DNA from: Xylophilus sp. GW821-FHT01B05
Lineage (GTDB): Bacteria; Pseudomonadota; Gammaproteobacteria; Burkholderiales; Burkholderiaceae_C
Direction: 5' to 3'
Length of the DNA stretch: 64,000 nucleotides
NCBI GenBank assembly: GCA_038961845.1
Contig: CP152408.1
Span: forward strand, 2,976,001 to 3,040,000
In this document: positions 41,359-51,806 of the stretch, in pieces
Position numbering within the stretch: position 1 is the first letter of the stretch
Layout of the letters: every line of letters begins with the position of its first letter
The notes under the pieces: generated by a model
Seen by the model: the letters and a program-made list of their open reading frames with translations, nothing else
The model's database searches: none
What the model was told of the DNA's origin: nothing
Made by a program: the position numbers and the translations under genes

Positions 41359-42843
41359 TTACTCTTGACCCGCGAACCAGTGTTCGCGAGCCTTCAAGAT
41401 CAGTTCTTTGGCTTCATCGGCAGACTGGCCGGTGATATCAGTGAGTTCATCGATCGCCAGATCGGCCAGGTCGTCACGGGTATGGACGTCCGCAGCAGCC
41501 AGCTTGGCGATAAGTTCTGGCGTCAGTCCGGCCATGTCACGCAGATCCTGCGACACACCGTCAACGCTCTCTTCGCGGGCAATTTCCATGGTCAGCAGCG
41601 CATCCTTGGCGCGTGTCCGCAGTTCATTGACCGTGTCTTCATCGAAGCTCTCGATCTCGAGCATCTCTTGCAGCGGCACGTAGGCCACCTCCTCCAGGCT
41701 GTTGAAGCCCTCGGCAATCAGGATGTCGGCGATCTCTTCGTCGACGTCGAGCTTTTCCATGAACAGGCGGCGGCTGGTGTCAGCCTCGTTCGCCTGTTTC
41801 TGGGCCGACTCGGCGGCGTCCATGATGTTGATCTTCCAGCCAGTCAGGTCGGACGCCAGGCGCACGTTCTGACCGCCGCGGCCAATGGCGATGGCGAGGT
41901 TTTCCTCGTCAACCACCACGTCCATGGCGTGCTTTTCTTCGTCCACGACGATGGAAGAGACATTGGCCGGAGCCAGCGCGCCGATCACGAACTGCGCCGG
42001 GTCTTCGCTCCAGAGCACGATATCGACGCGCTCGCCAGCCAGCTCGTTGGTCACCGCATTGACACGCGTACCACGCACGCCGACGCAGGTGCCGATCGGG
42101 TCGACACGCTTGTCGTGCGAGAGCACAGCGATCTTGGCGCGGCTGCCGGAATCACGGGCGCAGGACTTGATCTCGAGCAGGCCTTGCTCGATCTCGGGCA
42201 CTTCCTGGCGGAACAGCTCGATCATGAACTCAGGTGCCGAACGCGACAGGATGATGGGCGCGCCGCGCAGCGTCAGGTCCACTTCCATGATCATGGCGCG
42301 CACGCGGTCGCCGTTGCGCAGGTTCTCTTTTGAGATCATCTCGCTGCGGCGCAGGCGGCCTTCGACGCGGCCGGACTCGACAATGATGTCGCCCTTGTCC
42401 ATGCGCTTGACGGTGCCGGTGAAGATCTTGTCGCCGCGCGACATGAAGTCGTTGAGCAGCATTTCGCGCTCAGCGTCACGGATCTTCTGCAGGATCACCT
42501 GTTTGGCAGCCATGGCGCCAATGCGGCCGATAGGCACCGAATCCACCGGTTCCTCGATGTACTCGTCGACCTCGATGTCGGGCACGTCTTCCTTGGCTTC
42601 GAACAACAGGATTTCCTGGTCCGGCAGTTGCAGGCCGGCTTCGTCCGGAACGACGTGCCAACGGCGGAAGGTCTCGTAGACACCGCTGTCCCGATCGATG
42701 GCGACACGGATGTCCACATCACCGGGGTAGAGCTTCTTGGTCGCCTGCGCCAGCGCGGATTCGACGGCGCCGAAGACGACGTCACGCTCCACGTTCTTTT
42801 CGCGCGAGATGGCTTCCACCAGCATCAGCAATTCGCGATTCAT
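41359..42843 (-). CDS. nusA: Transcription termination/antitermination factor NusA
   Basis: A 494-residue protein: an N-terminal RNA-polymerase-binding domain ('[20 protein letters not shown]'), an S1 domain ('[20 protein letters not shown]'), two KH domains ('[20 protein letters not shown]', '[18 protein letters not shown]') and two C-terminal acidic repeats (about residues 350-490). Standard length and order. It precedes infB and follows rimP in the operon. Confidence 0.97.
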   Translation of the reverse strand: MNRELLMLVEAISREKNVERDVVFGAVESALAQATKKLYPGDVDIRVAIDRDSGVYETFRRWHVVPDEAGLQLPDQEILLFEAKEDVPDIEVDEYIEEPVDSVPIGRIGAMAAKQVILQKIRDAEREMLLNDFMSRGDKIFTGTVKRMDKGDIIVESGRVEGRLRRSEMISKENLRNGDRVRAMIMEVDLTLRGAPIILSRSAPEFMIELFRQEVPEIEQGLLEIKSCARDSGSRAKIAVLSHDKRVDPIGTCVGVRGTRVNAVTNELAGERVDIVLWSEDPAQFVIGALAPANVSSIVVDEEKHAMDVVVDEENLAIAIGRGGQNVRLASDLTGWKINIMDAAESAQKQANEADTSRRLFMEKLDVDEEIADILIAEGFNSLEEVAYVPLQEMLEIESFDEDTVNELRTRAKDALLTMEIAREESVDGVSQDLRDMAGLTPELIAKLAAADVHTRDDLADLAIDELTDITGQSADEAKELILKAREHWFAGQE

Positions 42844-42949
42844 GCCACAACACTCCTATCCTGAACAGTCGCCGGCAGCCAGTCCCCAGGACTTCGGCCC
42901 GCCGCATTTATTAATGCGTGAAATTTTAAAAACAAGCAAGGATCCGTAC

Positions 42950-43531
42950 TCACGCTGGCGAACTGCCGCGTGGCTTGCGTCCTTTGAAATCGATGAGCGG
43001 GGCCAGCCGGGCTTCCCGCAATTCGTCCAACGTGAAGCCCAGCGCCTGCAAGGGCGCCGGCACTCTCTTGCTGCTCACCCGCTGGCCGGGCTTGGCCTCG
43101 GGCTCGTCGCTCCAGACGATCTGCCAGCCCGCGCCTTCAACGCGCTCGAGCCGGCCACGAAACTTCTTGCGATTGGCGCTGACCTGGCCTGCGGCGGCTG
43201 CACCCATGGGCGCTTTCAGCGTCAGGTCGATCACCTCGCCCACGAAGCGCTCAAAGTCCTGCGCATGCCGCAGTGGGCGATCGATACCGGGCGAGGACAC
43301 CTCAAGCCGCTTGTATTCGGCGCCGTCCACTTCCAGCGCAAACTGCAGCTGGCGCGTCACCTTCTCGCAGTCCTCCACCGTGACGAACTGCTCGGGCGCG
43401 GAGCCCTCGACTGGCGCAGTCCATGGCAGATCGATGGTGATGCGCAGCAGCCCGCCTGCGGAGCGTTCAATCTCCACAAGGTCATAACCCAAGCCGCTCA
43501 CGATTTGTTCGACGATCTGCTGCAATGCCAC
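42950..43531 (-). CDS. rimP: Ribosome maturation factor RimP
   Basis: A 193-residue 30S assembly factor. I use the GTG at 43531 (VALQQIVEQIVSGLGYDLV), the start used by homologues; an ATG 32 codons upstream is in frame but its product is not family-like. Motifs: 'LVEIERSAGGLLRITIDLP', 'VTVEDCEKVTRQLQFALEV', 'EVSSPGIDRPLRHAQDFERF'. First gene of the rimP-nusA-infB-lepB-rbfA-truB-typA operon; its promoter should lie in 43532-43625. Confidence 0.93.
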   Translation of the reverse strand: MALQQIVEQIVSGLGYDLVEIERSAGGLLRITIDLPWTAPVEGSAPEQFVTVEDCEKVTRQLQFALEVDGAEYKRLEVSSPGIDRPLRHAQDFERFVGEVIDLTLKAPMGAAAAGQVSANRKKFRGRLERVEGAGWQIVWSDEPEAKPGQRVSSKRVPAPLQALGFTLDELREARLAPLIDFKGRKPRGSSPA

Positions 43532-43625
43532 GTTGATTCTGCTGCCGCCCAAAAGCAAAATCCGGCTGGCCTGTCGCTGCATGCACCGCGCGACAAAGCG
43601 TATCCGGATCGAAAAACGATCGACC

Positions 43626-43657
43626 AAAAAAAACGGGCGGTAAGTACCCGCCCGTTT
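43626..43657 (-). terminator. Intrinsic terminator of the thioredoxin gene
   Basis: AAACGGGCGG pairs with CCGCCCGTTT around a 7-base loop, followed on the minus strand by eight Ts. It ends the thioredoxin transcript and insulates the rimP operon downstream. Confidence 0.93.
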
Positions 43658-43675
43658 GGTCGTGAAGTGCGTATT

Positions 43676-44059
43676 CTACTCTGCGATCGGCCCTTCTGGC
43701 AAGGTGGCAGCAGGAATCGCAGCCTGTATGCGCATCCATAGTGCCGCTTGGGCAGCATCCGGGGCCGCGAGCGGCGCCCCGCCCTGCTCCCGCAGGCTCT
43801 CCAGCAGGCGCTCCAGCACCCCTGGCTGCGGCAACAACGGGCCCAGAAATCGCACCGCAGCCCCCTGGGCCACCAGCAAGGTGGGGAAGGTTTCCACGTC
43901 AAGGTCGCCGACCAGCTCGGCCTCGTCCTCCACGTCCAGCCAGCGGAACTGCACGCCCGGATGGCGCTCGGCCAGCGCCTCGAAGGCGGGCCGGTATTCA
44001 CGGCAGACGCCGCACCAGTCGGCACACAGGCACACCACCCACCATTGCGACATCGACAC
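43676..44059 (-). CDS. Thioredoxin-family protein
   Basis: A 127-residue protein with the thioredoxin fold. The redox motif is CGVC (C16 and C19) in 'CLCADWCGVCREYRPAFEAL'; the centre differs from the classic CGPC and two more Cys (C10, C12) lie just before it. The cis-Pro is in 'VETFPTLLVAQG'. There is no signal peptide, so it is cytoplasmic. It probably reduces disulfides; the partner is unknown. It ends at the strong terminator before rimP. Confidence 0.88.
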   Translation of the reverse strand: MSMSQWWVVCLCADWCGVCREYRPAFEALAERHPGVQFRWLDVEDEAELVGDLDVETFPTLLVAQGAAVRFLGPLLPQPGVLERLLESLREQGGAPLAAPDAAQAALWMRIQAAIPAATLPEGPIAE

Positions 44060-44079
44060 TCCCTGGCAAAAACCGAATG

Positions 44080-45366
44080 CTAGCGCAGCCGGCGCACGGC
44101 AAAGCCGTCCACTGGGTCGGCCCGGTTACCCCAGGCATTGCGAATAAAGGTGCTTACCGCCGCCACCTCGTCATCGTCAAGAACGTGCAGGAAAGGCGGC
44201 ATGCCGAATGGGCGCGGATTGCCTGCCGTCTGGGCCTGAAAGCCGCCATTGAGCACGATCTGCACCACATTCACGGGGGAATCCAGCAAAACCGCGCGAT
44301 TGCCGGCCAGTGCCGGGAACTGCCCGGCCCGGCCCTCGCCCCGGTCGCCATGGCATTGCGCGCACTGCTTGCTGTAGATGTTGCTGCCACGCGCCATGGC
44401 CTGGGCGTCGGCGGCCTTGGATACCGGCCTGTGGGCCTGCTCCTGCGGCAGCGCCCGCAGATACACCGCCATGGCACGCAGGTCGGGCCCGCTCAGGTAC
44501 TGGGTGCTGTTACTGATCACCTCGGCCATCGGCCCCATGACAGAAGCACGTGGCGTCAGGCCGGTCTGCAACAGTTGCACCACCTCTTCCACCGGCCATT
44601 CGGCCAGGCCGGCCTCGTGCGGCGAATGCAGCGATGGCGCATACCAGTTCTGGCCTGCCATCAGGCCGCCGCCCAGCGGCTGCGCCGTGGAGCTGGCGCC
44701 CAGCGCATTGCGCGGGCTGTGGCAGGCGCTGCAGTGCGCCAGGCCCTGCACCAGGTAGGCGCCGCGGTTCCATTCCGCGGAACGGGCTGGCTCCGGCACG
44801 AAGCTGCCCGGCGTAAAGAACAATGCCCGCCACACCGCCATGGCCAGCGCGGTGTTGTAGGGAAAGCCGACGTCGTGCGGCTGGTTTCGCTGCGCCGAGG
44901 GCGGCACTGACTGCAGGTAGGCGTAGATGGCATCCGAATCCTCGCGCGTGACCTGGGTGTAGCTGGGATACGGAAATGCCGGGTAGAGCATGCGGCCGTC
45001 CCTTGCGCGGCCGTGGTGCATGGCGCGCCAGAACTCGGCGGCCGACCAGCGGCCGATGCCAGCCTCGGCATCCGAGGTGATGTTGGGGGTGTAGACGGTG
45101 CCAAAGGGCGTGGCCAAGGGCAGCCCGCCCGCAAAGGGTTGACTGCCCTGGGGCGTATGGCAGGCGATGCAGTCGCCCACCCGCGCCAGGTATTCGCCGC
45201 GCTGGATCTGCTGCGCGGTGGGCGCAAAAGCTGGTGCCGGCTGCGCCAGTGGCTCTTCACCACGACGGGCCAGCGCAAAGATGGCAGCAATAGCCAGGCC
45301 GGCGAGCACCGCCAGCACCAGCAAGGCGCCAAGAACACGGCGAGCAGAAGTGGATGCGATCAGCAT
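44080..45366 (-). CDS. Triheme cytochrome c (alcohol/gluconate dehydrogenase cytochrome-subunit type)
   Basis: About 428 residues with three CxxCH sites: CIACH (residues 66-70), CSACH (middle) and CAQCH (C-terminal third). One N-terminal membrane helix ('VLGALLVLAVLAGLAIAAIF') anchors it to the periplasmic side. The arrangement is that of the cytochrome subunit of membrane alcohol, aldehyde or gluconate dehydrogenases, which pass electrons to ubiquinone or an oxidase. No dehydrogenase subunit is adjacent. I use ATG 45366, just after the diheme cytochrome gene; an in-frame ATG at 45396 would overlap it. Confidence 0.88.
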   Translation of the reverse strand: MLIASTSARRVLGALLVLAVLAGLAIAAIFALARRGEEPLAQPAPAFAPTAQQIQRGEYLARVGDCIACHTPQGSQPFAGGLPLATPFGTVYTPNITSDAEAGIGRWSAAEFWRAMHHGRARDGRMLYPAFPYPSYTQVTREDSDAIYAYLQSVPPSAQRNQPHDVGFPYNTALAMAVWRALFFTPGSFVPEPARSAEWNRGAYLVQGLAHCSACHSPRNALGASSTAQPLGGGLMAGQNWYAPSLHSPHEAGLAEWPVEEVVQLLQTGLTPRASVMGPMAEVISNSTQYLSGPDLRAMAVYLRALPQEQAHRPVSKAADAQAMARGSNIYSKQCAQCHGDRGEGRAGQFPALAGNRAVLLDSPVNVVQIVLNGGFQAQTAGNPRPFGMPPFLHVLDDDEVAAVSTFIRNAWGNRADPVDGFAVRRLR

Positions 45367-45374
45367 GGCGTCGC

Positions 45375-46076
45375 CTAACCGCTCAACCCGCCGCACGGCA
45401 CAGGCAGCGGCCCGGGCAATGCGGATGCTGGGGTGGTGTCAGCCGGCAAGGCTTGCGAAGACAGCCAGGTCGAGACGGCGCTGACATCAGCCGGCGTGAG
45501 CCGGACAGAAGTGCTGGCCATGCAGTCCGGCGCATGCGCCTTGCGCAGACCGTTCTTGAACGCCCCCAGTTGGGCATTGAGGTAATCGCGCGGCAGGCCC
45601 AGCAAGCCGGGAATGAAGGGCGCGACACCGGTCATGCGCTCGCCATGGCACTGCACGCAGGCCGGGATGCCCAGCGCCGCGTCGCCGCTGCGCACCAGTT
45701 GGCGGCCCCGCTCCAGCACTGCGGCCGGGGCGCCGGTGGTCTGCGGCGGCGGGTATGGCAGGTGCTGGCGCGAGAAATAGGCCGCCATCTCGCGCAGGTA
45801 ATCGTCGTCCAGGTTACGCAGCAGATGGGCCATGGGCGCGTACTGCCGGCGCCCGTCGCGAAAATTGACCAGTTGATTGAACAGATAGCCTTCCGGCTTG
45901 CCAGCAATGCGCGGGAAGTAGCCGTGGTTGGTGGCCCGCCCCTCCGCACCATGGCAAGCGGTGCAAGCAGCAACGCGCGGCGCCATCGAGGCATCGGGCG
46001 CGGCTGCGGCTGCGGCTAGAGCCGGCAATGCCGCCAGTACGCACGCCGCAAAAGCAGCAGCTTGCAGGAAGGACAT
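45375..46076 (-). CDS. Diheme cytochrome c (c4-like)
   Basis: A 233-residue periplasmic protein with a signal peptide ('FAACVLAALPALAAAAAA') and two CxxCH sites: CTACH in 'VAACTACHGAEGRA' and CVQCH in 'IPACVQCHGERMTG'. Two similar halves with 'GYLFNQLVNFRDGRRQYAPM' and 'YLNAQLGAFKNGLRKAHAPD' are typical of cytochrome c4 and related electron carriers. It is upstream of the triheme cytochrome by 8 bases, so the two form an operon and probably a redox chain. Confidence 0.9.
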   Translation of the reverse strand: MSFLQAAAFAACVLAALPALAAAAAAPDASMAPRVAACTACHGAEGRATNHGYFPRIAGKPEGYLFNQLVNFRDGRRQYAPMAHLLRNLDDDYLREMAAYFSRQHLPYPPPQTTGAPAAVLERGRQLVRSGDAALGIPACVQCHGERMTGVAPFIPGLLGLPRDYLNAQLGAFKNGLRKAHAPDCMASTSVRLTPADVSAVSTWLSSQALPADTTPASALPGPLPVPCGGLSG

Positions 46077-46184
46077 GGGGGGCGCTCTTGTTATGGAATG
46101 AACGTCGGACTTTAGTCCTGCCACGGCTCACGGCGCGCCCCCCGCGCCTGGACATATTGCCCCAGGCTGGTGCACAAACGCGGC

Positions 46185-47822
46185 TCAGGCCCCGCCGGCA
46201 GCCGCCACCAATTGCCGGGTGTAGGGGTGCCGGGGAGCATCCAGCACCTGTGCCACCGGCCCGGCCTCTACGATTTCGCCGGCCCGCATGGCAATGACGT
46301 CGTGCGCCATGGCGCGCACCACGTCCACGTCGTGGGTGATCAGCAGGTAGGCCAGGCCGAGCTGCTTCTGCAGGCGCTGCAGCAGGCCCAGCACCTGCTT
46401 CTGGATCGTCACGTCGAGCGCGCTGGTGGGCTCGTCCAGCACCAGCAGCTCGGGCTCGACGATCAGCGCACGCGCCACCGCGATGCGCTGGCGCTGGCCG
46501 CCGGAGAAGGCATGGGGATAGCGGTCCAGCAGGCCCGGAAACTGCGCCTCGGCCATGCCAACCTCGGCCAGGATGGCGCGCACGCGGGCTTCGCGTGCGG
46601 CGGCGTCCAGGCCTGGCTGGTGCACACGCAGGCCTTCGCCCACGATCTCGCCCACCGTCATGCGCGGCGACAGCGAAGAAAACGGGTCCTGGAACACCAC
46701 CTGCACCCGCTGGCGCAGCTTCTGGTCCTGGGCCCGGCTTTGGCCCCAGCGGCCACCTGCGACCTCCAGCAAGCCGCTGAAGGGCTGCAGTCCCAGCGCA
46801 GCCAACGCCAGCGTCGACTTGCCCGAGCCGGACTCCCCCACCACGCCCAGCGTGCGGCCGGGCTGCAGGCGCAGGTCGGCGCCTTGCACGGCTATGAACT
46901 GATCCCGCCCGAACCAGCCGCGCAGGCCGGGGCGCGGCACGGGGTAGCTCACCTGCAGGCCGCGCGCCTCCAACAAGGCTGGCGCGTCAGCCTGCGCCGG
47001 TGCCTCGATCACATCGCGTGTCGGCACGCTGTCGAGCAGGCGGCGGGTGTAGGGGTGCTGCGGCGCAGCGAAGACATCGGCCACCGGGCCCTGCTCCACG
47101 ATGTGCCCGTTTTCCATCACCGCGACACGGTCGGCAAAGCGCCGCACCAGGTGCAGGTCATGGGTGATCAGCAGCACCGCCATGCCGTTGTCGCGCTGCA
47201 ATTGCGACAGCAGATCGAGGATCTGACCGCGCAACGTCACGTCCAATGCGGTGGTGGGTTCGTCGGCCAGCAGCAGGCGCGGCCGGCAGGCCAGCGCCAT
47301 GGCGATCATGGCGCGCTGGCGCTGGCCGCCCGAGAGCTGGTGCGGATAGCTGCGCGCACGCCGCTCGGGTTCTGGGATGCCGGTTTTCGCCAACAGCTCG
47401 ATGGCACCTTGCCAAGACTGCTCTTTGGCCAGGCCCTTCTTCAGTTGTAGGACCTCGGTAATCTGCTCGCCGATGGTGAGCAGCGGGTTCAGGGCCGTCA
47501 TTGGCTCCTGGAAGATCATGGCGATCTCGCGTCCGCGCACGCCGCGCAACTGGCGCTCGGGCAGGGCCAGCAAGTCTCGTGGTTTCTTGTCTGCAACGTC
47601 TTCCAGGCCGGCGAACATGGCCGACCCGCCGTACTGCGCATCGGGCACCAGGCGCAGCAGGCTCAGCGCCGAAACCGTTTTGCCCGAGCCGGATTCGCCC
47701 ACTAGCGCGAGCTTTTCGCCGGCCTTTAGTTGGAAGTCGATGCCGTGCACGACCTCTTTGCCTGCGAAGCCGACGCGCAGGCCCTTTACGTCGAGCAGGG
47801 GTTGGTTCGTGGTGGCGGTCAT
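46185..47822 (-). CDS. yejF: Peptide/microcin C ABC transporter, double ATPase YejF
   Basis: A 545-residue protein with two complete ABC domains. Domain 1: Walker A '[17 protein letters not shown]', signature '[16 protein letters not shown]', Walker B '[12 protein letters not shown]'. Domain 2: '[18 protein letters not shown]', '[16 protein letters not shown]', '[13 protein letters not shown]'. The fused form is typical of YejF. Its start overlaps the yejE stop by 4 bases; it is last in the yejABEF operon. Confidence 0.94.
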   Translation of the reverse strand: MTATTNQPLLDVKGLRVGFAGKEVVHGIDFQLKAGEKLALVGESGSGKTVSALSLLRLVPDAQYGGSAMFAGLEDVADKKPRDLLALPERQLRGVRGREIAMIFQEPMTALNPLLTIGEQITEVLQLKKGLAKEQSWQGAIELLAKTGIPEPERRARSYPHQLSGGQRQRAMIAMALACRPRLLLADEPTTALDVTLRGQILDLLSQLQRDNGMAVLLITHDLHLVRRFADRVAVMENGHIVEQGPVADVFAAPQHPYTRRLLDSVPTRDVIEAPAQADAPALLEARGLQVSYPVPRPGLRGWFGRDQFIAVQGADLRLQPGRTLGVVGESGSGKSTLALAALGLQPFSGLLEVAGGRWGQSRAQDQKLRQRVQVVFQDPFSSLSPRMTVGEIVGEGLRVHQPGLDAAAREARVRAILAEVGMAEAQFPGLLDRYPHAFSGGQRQRIAVARALIVEPELLVLDEPTSALDVTIQKQVLGLLQRLQKQLGLAYLLITHDVDVVRAMAHDVIAMRAGEIVEAGPVAQVLDAPRHPYTRQLVAAAGGA

Positions 47823-48922
47823 CGATCGGCCTTGCGCGGATCAAGCGCGTCGCGCAGGGCGTCGCCCATGAAGGTCAGGAGCATCAGGGTGATGACGAGG
47901 ACGCCGAAGGTGGAGATGGAAATCCACCAGGCGTCGATGTTGTTCTTGCCCTGGCTAAGCAGTTCGCCGAGCGACGGTGTCCCCGGTGGCACGCCGAGTC
48001 CCAGGAAGTCGAGCGAGGTCAGGGCGAGGATGGCTGCGCTCATGCGAAAGGGCAAAAAAGTGACGACCGGCACCATGCTGTTGGGCAGGATGTGGCGCCA
48101 CATGATCTGCAAGTTGCCCACGCCGAGCGCACGGGCTGCGCGCACATAGTCCATCTGGCGGTTGCGCAGGAACTCGGCGCGCACATAGTCGGCCAGGCCC
48201 ATCCAGCCGAACAGGCTCAGCAATATCAGCAGCAGGGCCACGCTGGGCGCGAAGATGGCACTGAAGATGATGAGTAGGTAGAGCTCGGGCATGGAGCTCC
48301 AGATTTCGATGAAGCGCTGGAACGCGAGGTCGGTCTTGCCTGCGAAGTAGCCCTGCACTGCGCCCGCCACGACGCCCAGCACCGTGCCGATGGCGGTCAG
48401 CGCAAGCCCGAACAGCACGCTCACGCGGAAGCCGTAAAGCAGTTGCGCCAGCAGGTCGCGTCCGCGGTCGTCAGTGCCGAGCCAGTTATCGCGTGTGGGC
48501 GCGGCCGGGCTCGGTGCCTTGGCAAAGTAATTGAGTGTCCTCGGGCCGTAGGGGTTGGGGGCGTAGATGGCCCAGTTGCCGCCTTGCGTGATGCGCTCGC
48601 GGATGAAGGGATCAAGGTAGTCGGCGGGCGTCTCGAAGTCGCCGCCGAAGGTCTTTTCGGAGTAGTCGTGCAGCACCGGGAAATAGGTCGTGCCCTCGTA
48701 GCGCACGACGAGCGGCTTGTCGGTCGACAGCACCTCGGCGCACAAGCTGAGCACAACGAGCACCGAGAAAATCACCAGGCTCCAGAAGCCCAGGCGGTTA
48801 CGGCGAAAACGCTGCCAGGCGCGCCGCCCCGGCGAGACCGGCAAGGCGCCTTCTTTCAGCGGGCCTTGCCCGGCCGCCTTGGGGGTGTCAGTCAAACTTG
48901 ACACGCGGGTCCACCCAGACAT
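47819..48922 (-). CDS. yejE: Peptide ABC transporter permease YejE
   Basis: Up to 367 residues. One N-terminal membrane segment ('LGFWSLVIFSVLVVLSLCAE'), a long periplasmic loop with 'HDYSEKTFGGDFETPADYLD' (a YejE hallmark) and 'NWLGTDDRGRDLLAQLLYGF', then a BPD permease domain with the EAA-like 'DYVRAARALGVGNLQIMWRH'. The start is uncertain: ATG 48922 overlaps yejB by 35 bases, while GTG 48904 and TTG 48895 are alternatives. Confidence 0.92.
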   Translation of the reverse strand: MSGWTRVSSLTDTPKAAGQGPLKEGALPVSPGRRAWQRFRRNRLGFWSLVIFSVLVVLSLCAEVLSTDKPLVVRYEGTTYFPVLHDYSEKTFGGDFETPADYLDPFIRERITQGGNWAIYAPNPYGPRTLNYFAKAPSPAAPTRDNWLGTDDRGRDLLAQLLYGFRVSVLFGLALTAIGTVLGVVAGAVQGYFAGKTDLAFQRFIEIWSSMPELYLLIIFSAIFAPSVALLLILLSLFGWMGLADYVRAEFLRNRQMDYVRAARALGVGNLQIMWRHILPNSMVPVVTFLPFRMSAAILALTSLDFLGLGVPPGTPSLGELLSQGKNNIDAWWISISTFGVLVITLMLLTFMGDALRDALDPRKADR

Positions 48923-49928
48923 AGCAAAGATCGGAAATCAGCTTGGTGAACAGGCCGATCAGCGTGAAGAGATAGAGCGTGCCCAGTACGACCGGGTAGT
49001 CGCGCCGGATCACACTCTCGTAGCCCAGCAGGCCCAGCCCGTCGAGCGAAAACAGCGTCTCGATCAGCAGCGAGCCCGCAAAGAACGCCCCAATGAAGGC
49101 CGAGGGCAGCCCTGTGATGATCGGGATCAGCGCATTGCGGAACACATGCTTCCACAGCACCTGCCGCTCGCCCAAGCCTTTGGCGCGCGCGGTCAGTACG
49201 TATTGCTTGCGGATTTCTTCGAGAAAGGCGTTTTTGGTCAGCATGGCGGTGACGGCAAAGCTGCCCAGCACCATGGCCGTGACGGGCAAGGTGATATGCC
49301 ACAGGTAGTCGACGATGCGCGCGCCCCAGCCCAAGTCATCCCAATTGGCCGAAGTCAGTCCGCGCAGTGGAAACCATTGCAACTGCCCGCCGAACACCAC
49401 CAGAAGCGCCACGCCCAGCACGAAGCCCGGTATGGCGTAACCCACGAGTACAAACAAGGTACTGATCAGATCAAAACGCGTGCCGGCGCGCACCGCCTTG
49501 GCAACACCCAGCGGGATGGCCACGCCGTAGCTGATGAAGAAGGTCCACAGGCCCAGGCTGATGGAGACGGGCAGTTTCTCGCGGATCAACTGCCACACGT
49601 CCTTGTTCTGGAAGAAGCTGCGCCCCAGGTCAAAGCGCGCGAATTGACCCAGCATGGTGAAGAAGCGCTCATGCACAGGCTTATCGAAGCCATAGAGCGC
49701 CTTGATTTGCTCCAGCTTCTTCGGATCGACACCCTGGTTACCACGGTAGCTACCGCCGCCCGACTCAAAGCCACCGGAGCCCCCATGGCCCGCCGCGGCC
49801 TTGGCCTCTGCCAGGTACTGCTCGACCGGCCCGCCGGGCACGAACTGGATGACGATGAAGGTCAGCAGCAGCACGCCGAATAAGGTCGGGATGAACAGCA
49901 ACAGGCGTTTGACGATGTAGGCGAACAC
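48888..49928 (-). CDS. yejB: Peptide ABC transporter permease YejB
   Basis: A 346-residue DppB-type inner-membrane permease: N-terminal 'IVKRLLLFIPTLFGVLLLTF' and 'FVPGGPVEQYL', a Gly-rich loop ('AAAGHGGSGGFESGGG') and the coupling motif 'YVLTARAKGLGERQVLWKHV'. Six membrane segments are visible. It follows yejA by 13 bases. Confidence 0.94.
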   Translation of the reverse strand: MFAYIVKRLLLFIPTLFGVLLLTFIVIQFVPGGPVEQYLAEAKAAAGHGGSGGFESGGGSYRGNQGVDPKKLEQIKALYGFDKPVHERFFTMLGQFARFDLGRSFFQNKDVWQLIREKLPVSISLGLWTFFISYGVAIPLGVAKAVRAGTRFDLISTLFVLVGYAIPGFVLGVALLVVFGGQLQWFPLRGLTSANWDDLGWGARIVDYLWHITLPVTAMVLGSFAVTAMLTKNAFLEEIRKQYVLTARAKGLGERQVLWKHVFRNALIPIITGLPSAFIGAFFAGSLLIETLFSLDGLGLLGYESVIRRDYPVVLGTLYLFTLIGLFTKLISDLCYVWVDPRVKFD

Positions 49929-49941
49929 GGTGCGCTTCCCT

Positions 49942-51759
49942 CTAGGGCTTGGGCGGCGCTTTGGCCCACCAGAAGTTCATGACCCATTCCTCGGCATTGG
50001 CATAGGGCGGCATCGGCGACTTGAAGGCGAGCCTCCAGTCGTTATAGACCAGCCGGTGGCTGGTCAGCGTCCATTGGGGAATCAGGTAGTGGCTGTGCAT
50101 GATCACGCGGTCCAGCGCACGGCAGGCCGGCAGCAACTCGGCCTTGGTGTGGGCGCTGACGATGTCCTTGAGCAGCGCATCGACCGCCGGGCTCGACACG
50201 CCCATGTAGTTGCCCGAGCTTTCGGTTTTGGCCGCTTTGCTGCCGAAGATTTCGAGCAGGGACTGCCCCGGGTTGTTGGTGCCCGGGAAGTTGATGGTCG
50301 TGATGTCGAACTGAAACCGGTCGAGCCGCTCTTGGTAGAGCGCGAAATCGACGCTCGCAAAGTTCAGCGTGATGCCCAGCTTTTCCAGAGCTCGCACCCA
50401 CGGCGTGACGGTGCGGGCGCCGCCTTCCTTGCTGTCGAGGTATTCCAGCACCATGGGCTCGTTCTTTGCATTGCGCAACGCCCCATTGCGGTACTCCCAG
50501 CCGGCCTGCTTCATCAGCTCGCGTGCGCGGCGCAGGTTGTCGCGCAGCGAATGGCCCGCGCCCTCGGTCACCGGAGGTTCGTACATCGGACCGAAAGCGG
50601 CGTCGGGGATCTTGCCGCGCAGTGGTTCAAGCAAGCTCTTTTCCTCGGCCGAGGGCAGGCCCTCAGCCGCACAGTCGGTGTTGCCGAACAGGTCGCGCAC
50701 GCGCGGATAGCCGCCGTAGAACATCTGCCGGTTCATCCACTCATAGTCGAGCGCCAGGCCCAGTGCCTCGCGCACACGGGGGTCGGAGAGCTTGTCGCGG
50801 CGGCTGTTGAGCACGTAGCTCTGGAAGCCCGCGGGCTTGCGGTGTGGGAATTCGCGCTTGACCAGCTCGCCAGTGTCGAAGCGCCGGCCGTTCACGCGTC
50901 GCGCCCAGTCACCGGCTGAATAGAAGCTCATGAGATCGAACTCGCCGGCCTTCAGTGCCTCAAGGCGCGCGGTGTTGTCGCGGTAGATCTTGACGGTGAT
51001 GCGGTCGAAGTTATGTGAGCCGACGTTGACCGGCAGGTTGCGGCCCCAGTAATTGGGGTCGCGAACGTACGTGATGTCCTTGCCGAAGGCCACCGGGCCG
51101 ATCTTGTAGGCGCCGCTGCCGATGGGGATGTCCATCACCACCTGGTCGAAGGGCTTGGCCTTGCCGTTCTCCATGCCCCAGGCGCGGCTAAAGATGGGCA
51201 GGCCGCCGACCGTCAGGGGCAACTCGCGGTTGGGCGTCCTGAAGCGAAAGCGCACTGTGCGTGCGTCGATCACGTCGCAGCCGTCCACTTCCTGCAGTAG
51301 CGTTTTGTAGCCGGGCGAGGTGTAGGGGCCGATCAGTGTGTCGTAGCTGTGCTTCACATCAGCCGCCTCCACGAGCATGCCATTGTGGAAGCGTGCCTCG
51401 GGACGCAGCTTGAAGGTGACGCTGAGGCGGTCTGGCGCGACCGTGACGTCTTCGGCCAGCAGGCCGTAGCCCGAGGCTGTCTCGTCCATCGAGCCGGCCA
51501 GAAGCGACTCGAACAGCATGCTGTCGAGATAGGCCGGGGGCGCACCTTTGATGGTGAATGGGTTGTACTTGTCGAAGGTGGAATAGCGCTGGTTGCTCAC
51601 CAGCCGCAGCTCGCCTCCCTTCGGCGCGTCGACGTCGACGTAGTCAAAAGCCTTGAAGCCGGGGGCGTACTTCAGGTCGTCCCACAACGCGTAGCCATGC
51701 GCGGCCCACGACGGCAACGACGCGCTCCACAGCAGCAAGGACAGTAGCAAAACCCGCAT
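49942..51759 (-). CDS. yejA: Peptide-binding protein YejA (SBP_bac_5 family)
   Basis: A 605-residue periplasmic protein with a signal peptide ('[18 protein letters not shown]', cleaved before AHG). Family blocks: '[20 protein letters not shown]', '[20 protein letters not shown]', '[19 protein letters not shown]' and '[20 protein letters not shown]'. It delivers peptides, and in E. coli microcin C, to YejBEF. First gene of the operon, divergent from fabI with 47 bases between. Confidence 0.94.
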   Translation of the reverse strand: MRVLLLSLLLWSASLPSWAAHGYALWDDLKYAPGFKAFDYVDVDAPKGGELRLVSNQRYSTFDKYNPFTIKGAPPAYLDSMLFESLLAGSMDETASGYGLLAEDVTVAPDRLSVTFKLRPEARFHNGMLVEAADVKHSYDTLIGPYTSPGYKTLLQEVDGCDVIDARTVRFRFRTPNRELPLTVGGLPIFSRAWGMENGKAKPFDQVVMDIPIGSGAYKIGPVAFGKDITYVRDPNYWGRNLPVNVGSHNFDRITVKIYRDNTARLEALKAGEFDLMSFYSAGDWARRVNGRRFDTGELVKREFPHRKPAGFQSYVLNSRRDKLSDPRVREALGLALDYEWMNRQMFYGGYPRVRDLFGNTDCAAEGLPSAEEKSLLEPLRGKIPDAAFGPMYEPPVTEGAGHSLRDNLRRARELMKQAGWEYRNGALRNAKNEPMVLEYLDSKEGGARTVTPWVRALEKLGITLNFASVDFALYQERLDRFQFDITTINFPGTNNPGQSLLEIFGSKAAKTESSGNYMGVSSPAVDALLKDIVSAHTKAELLPACRALDRVIMHSHYLIPQWTLTSHRLVYNDWRLAFKSPMPPYANAEEWVMNFWWAKAPPKP

Positions 51760-51806
51760 GCGACAATTCTGCTGGATTTTTCATGCGTTTTTTCGGAGTT
51801 AGATAT

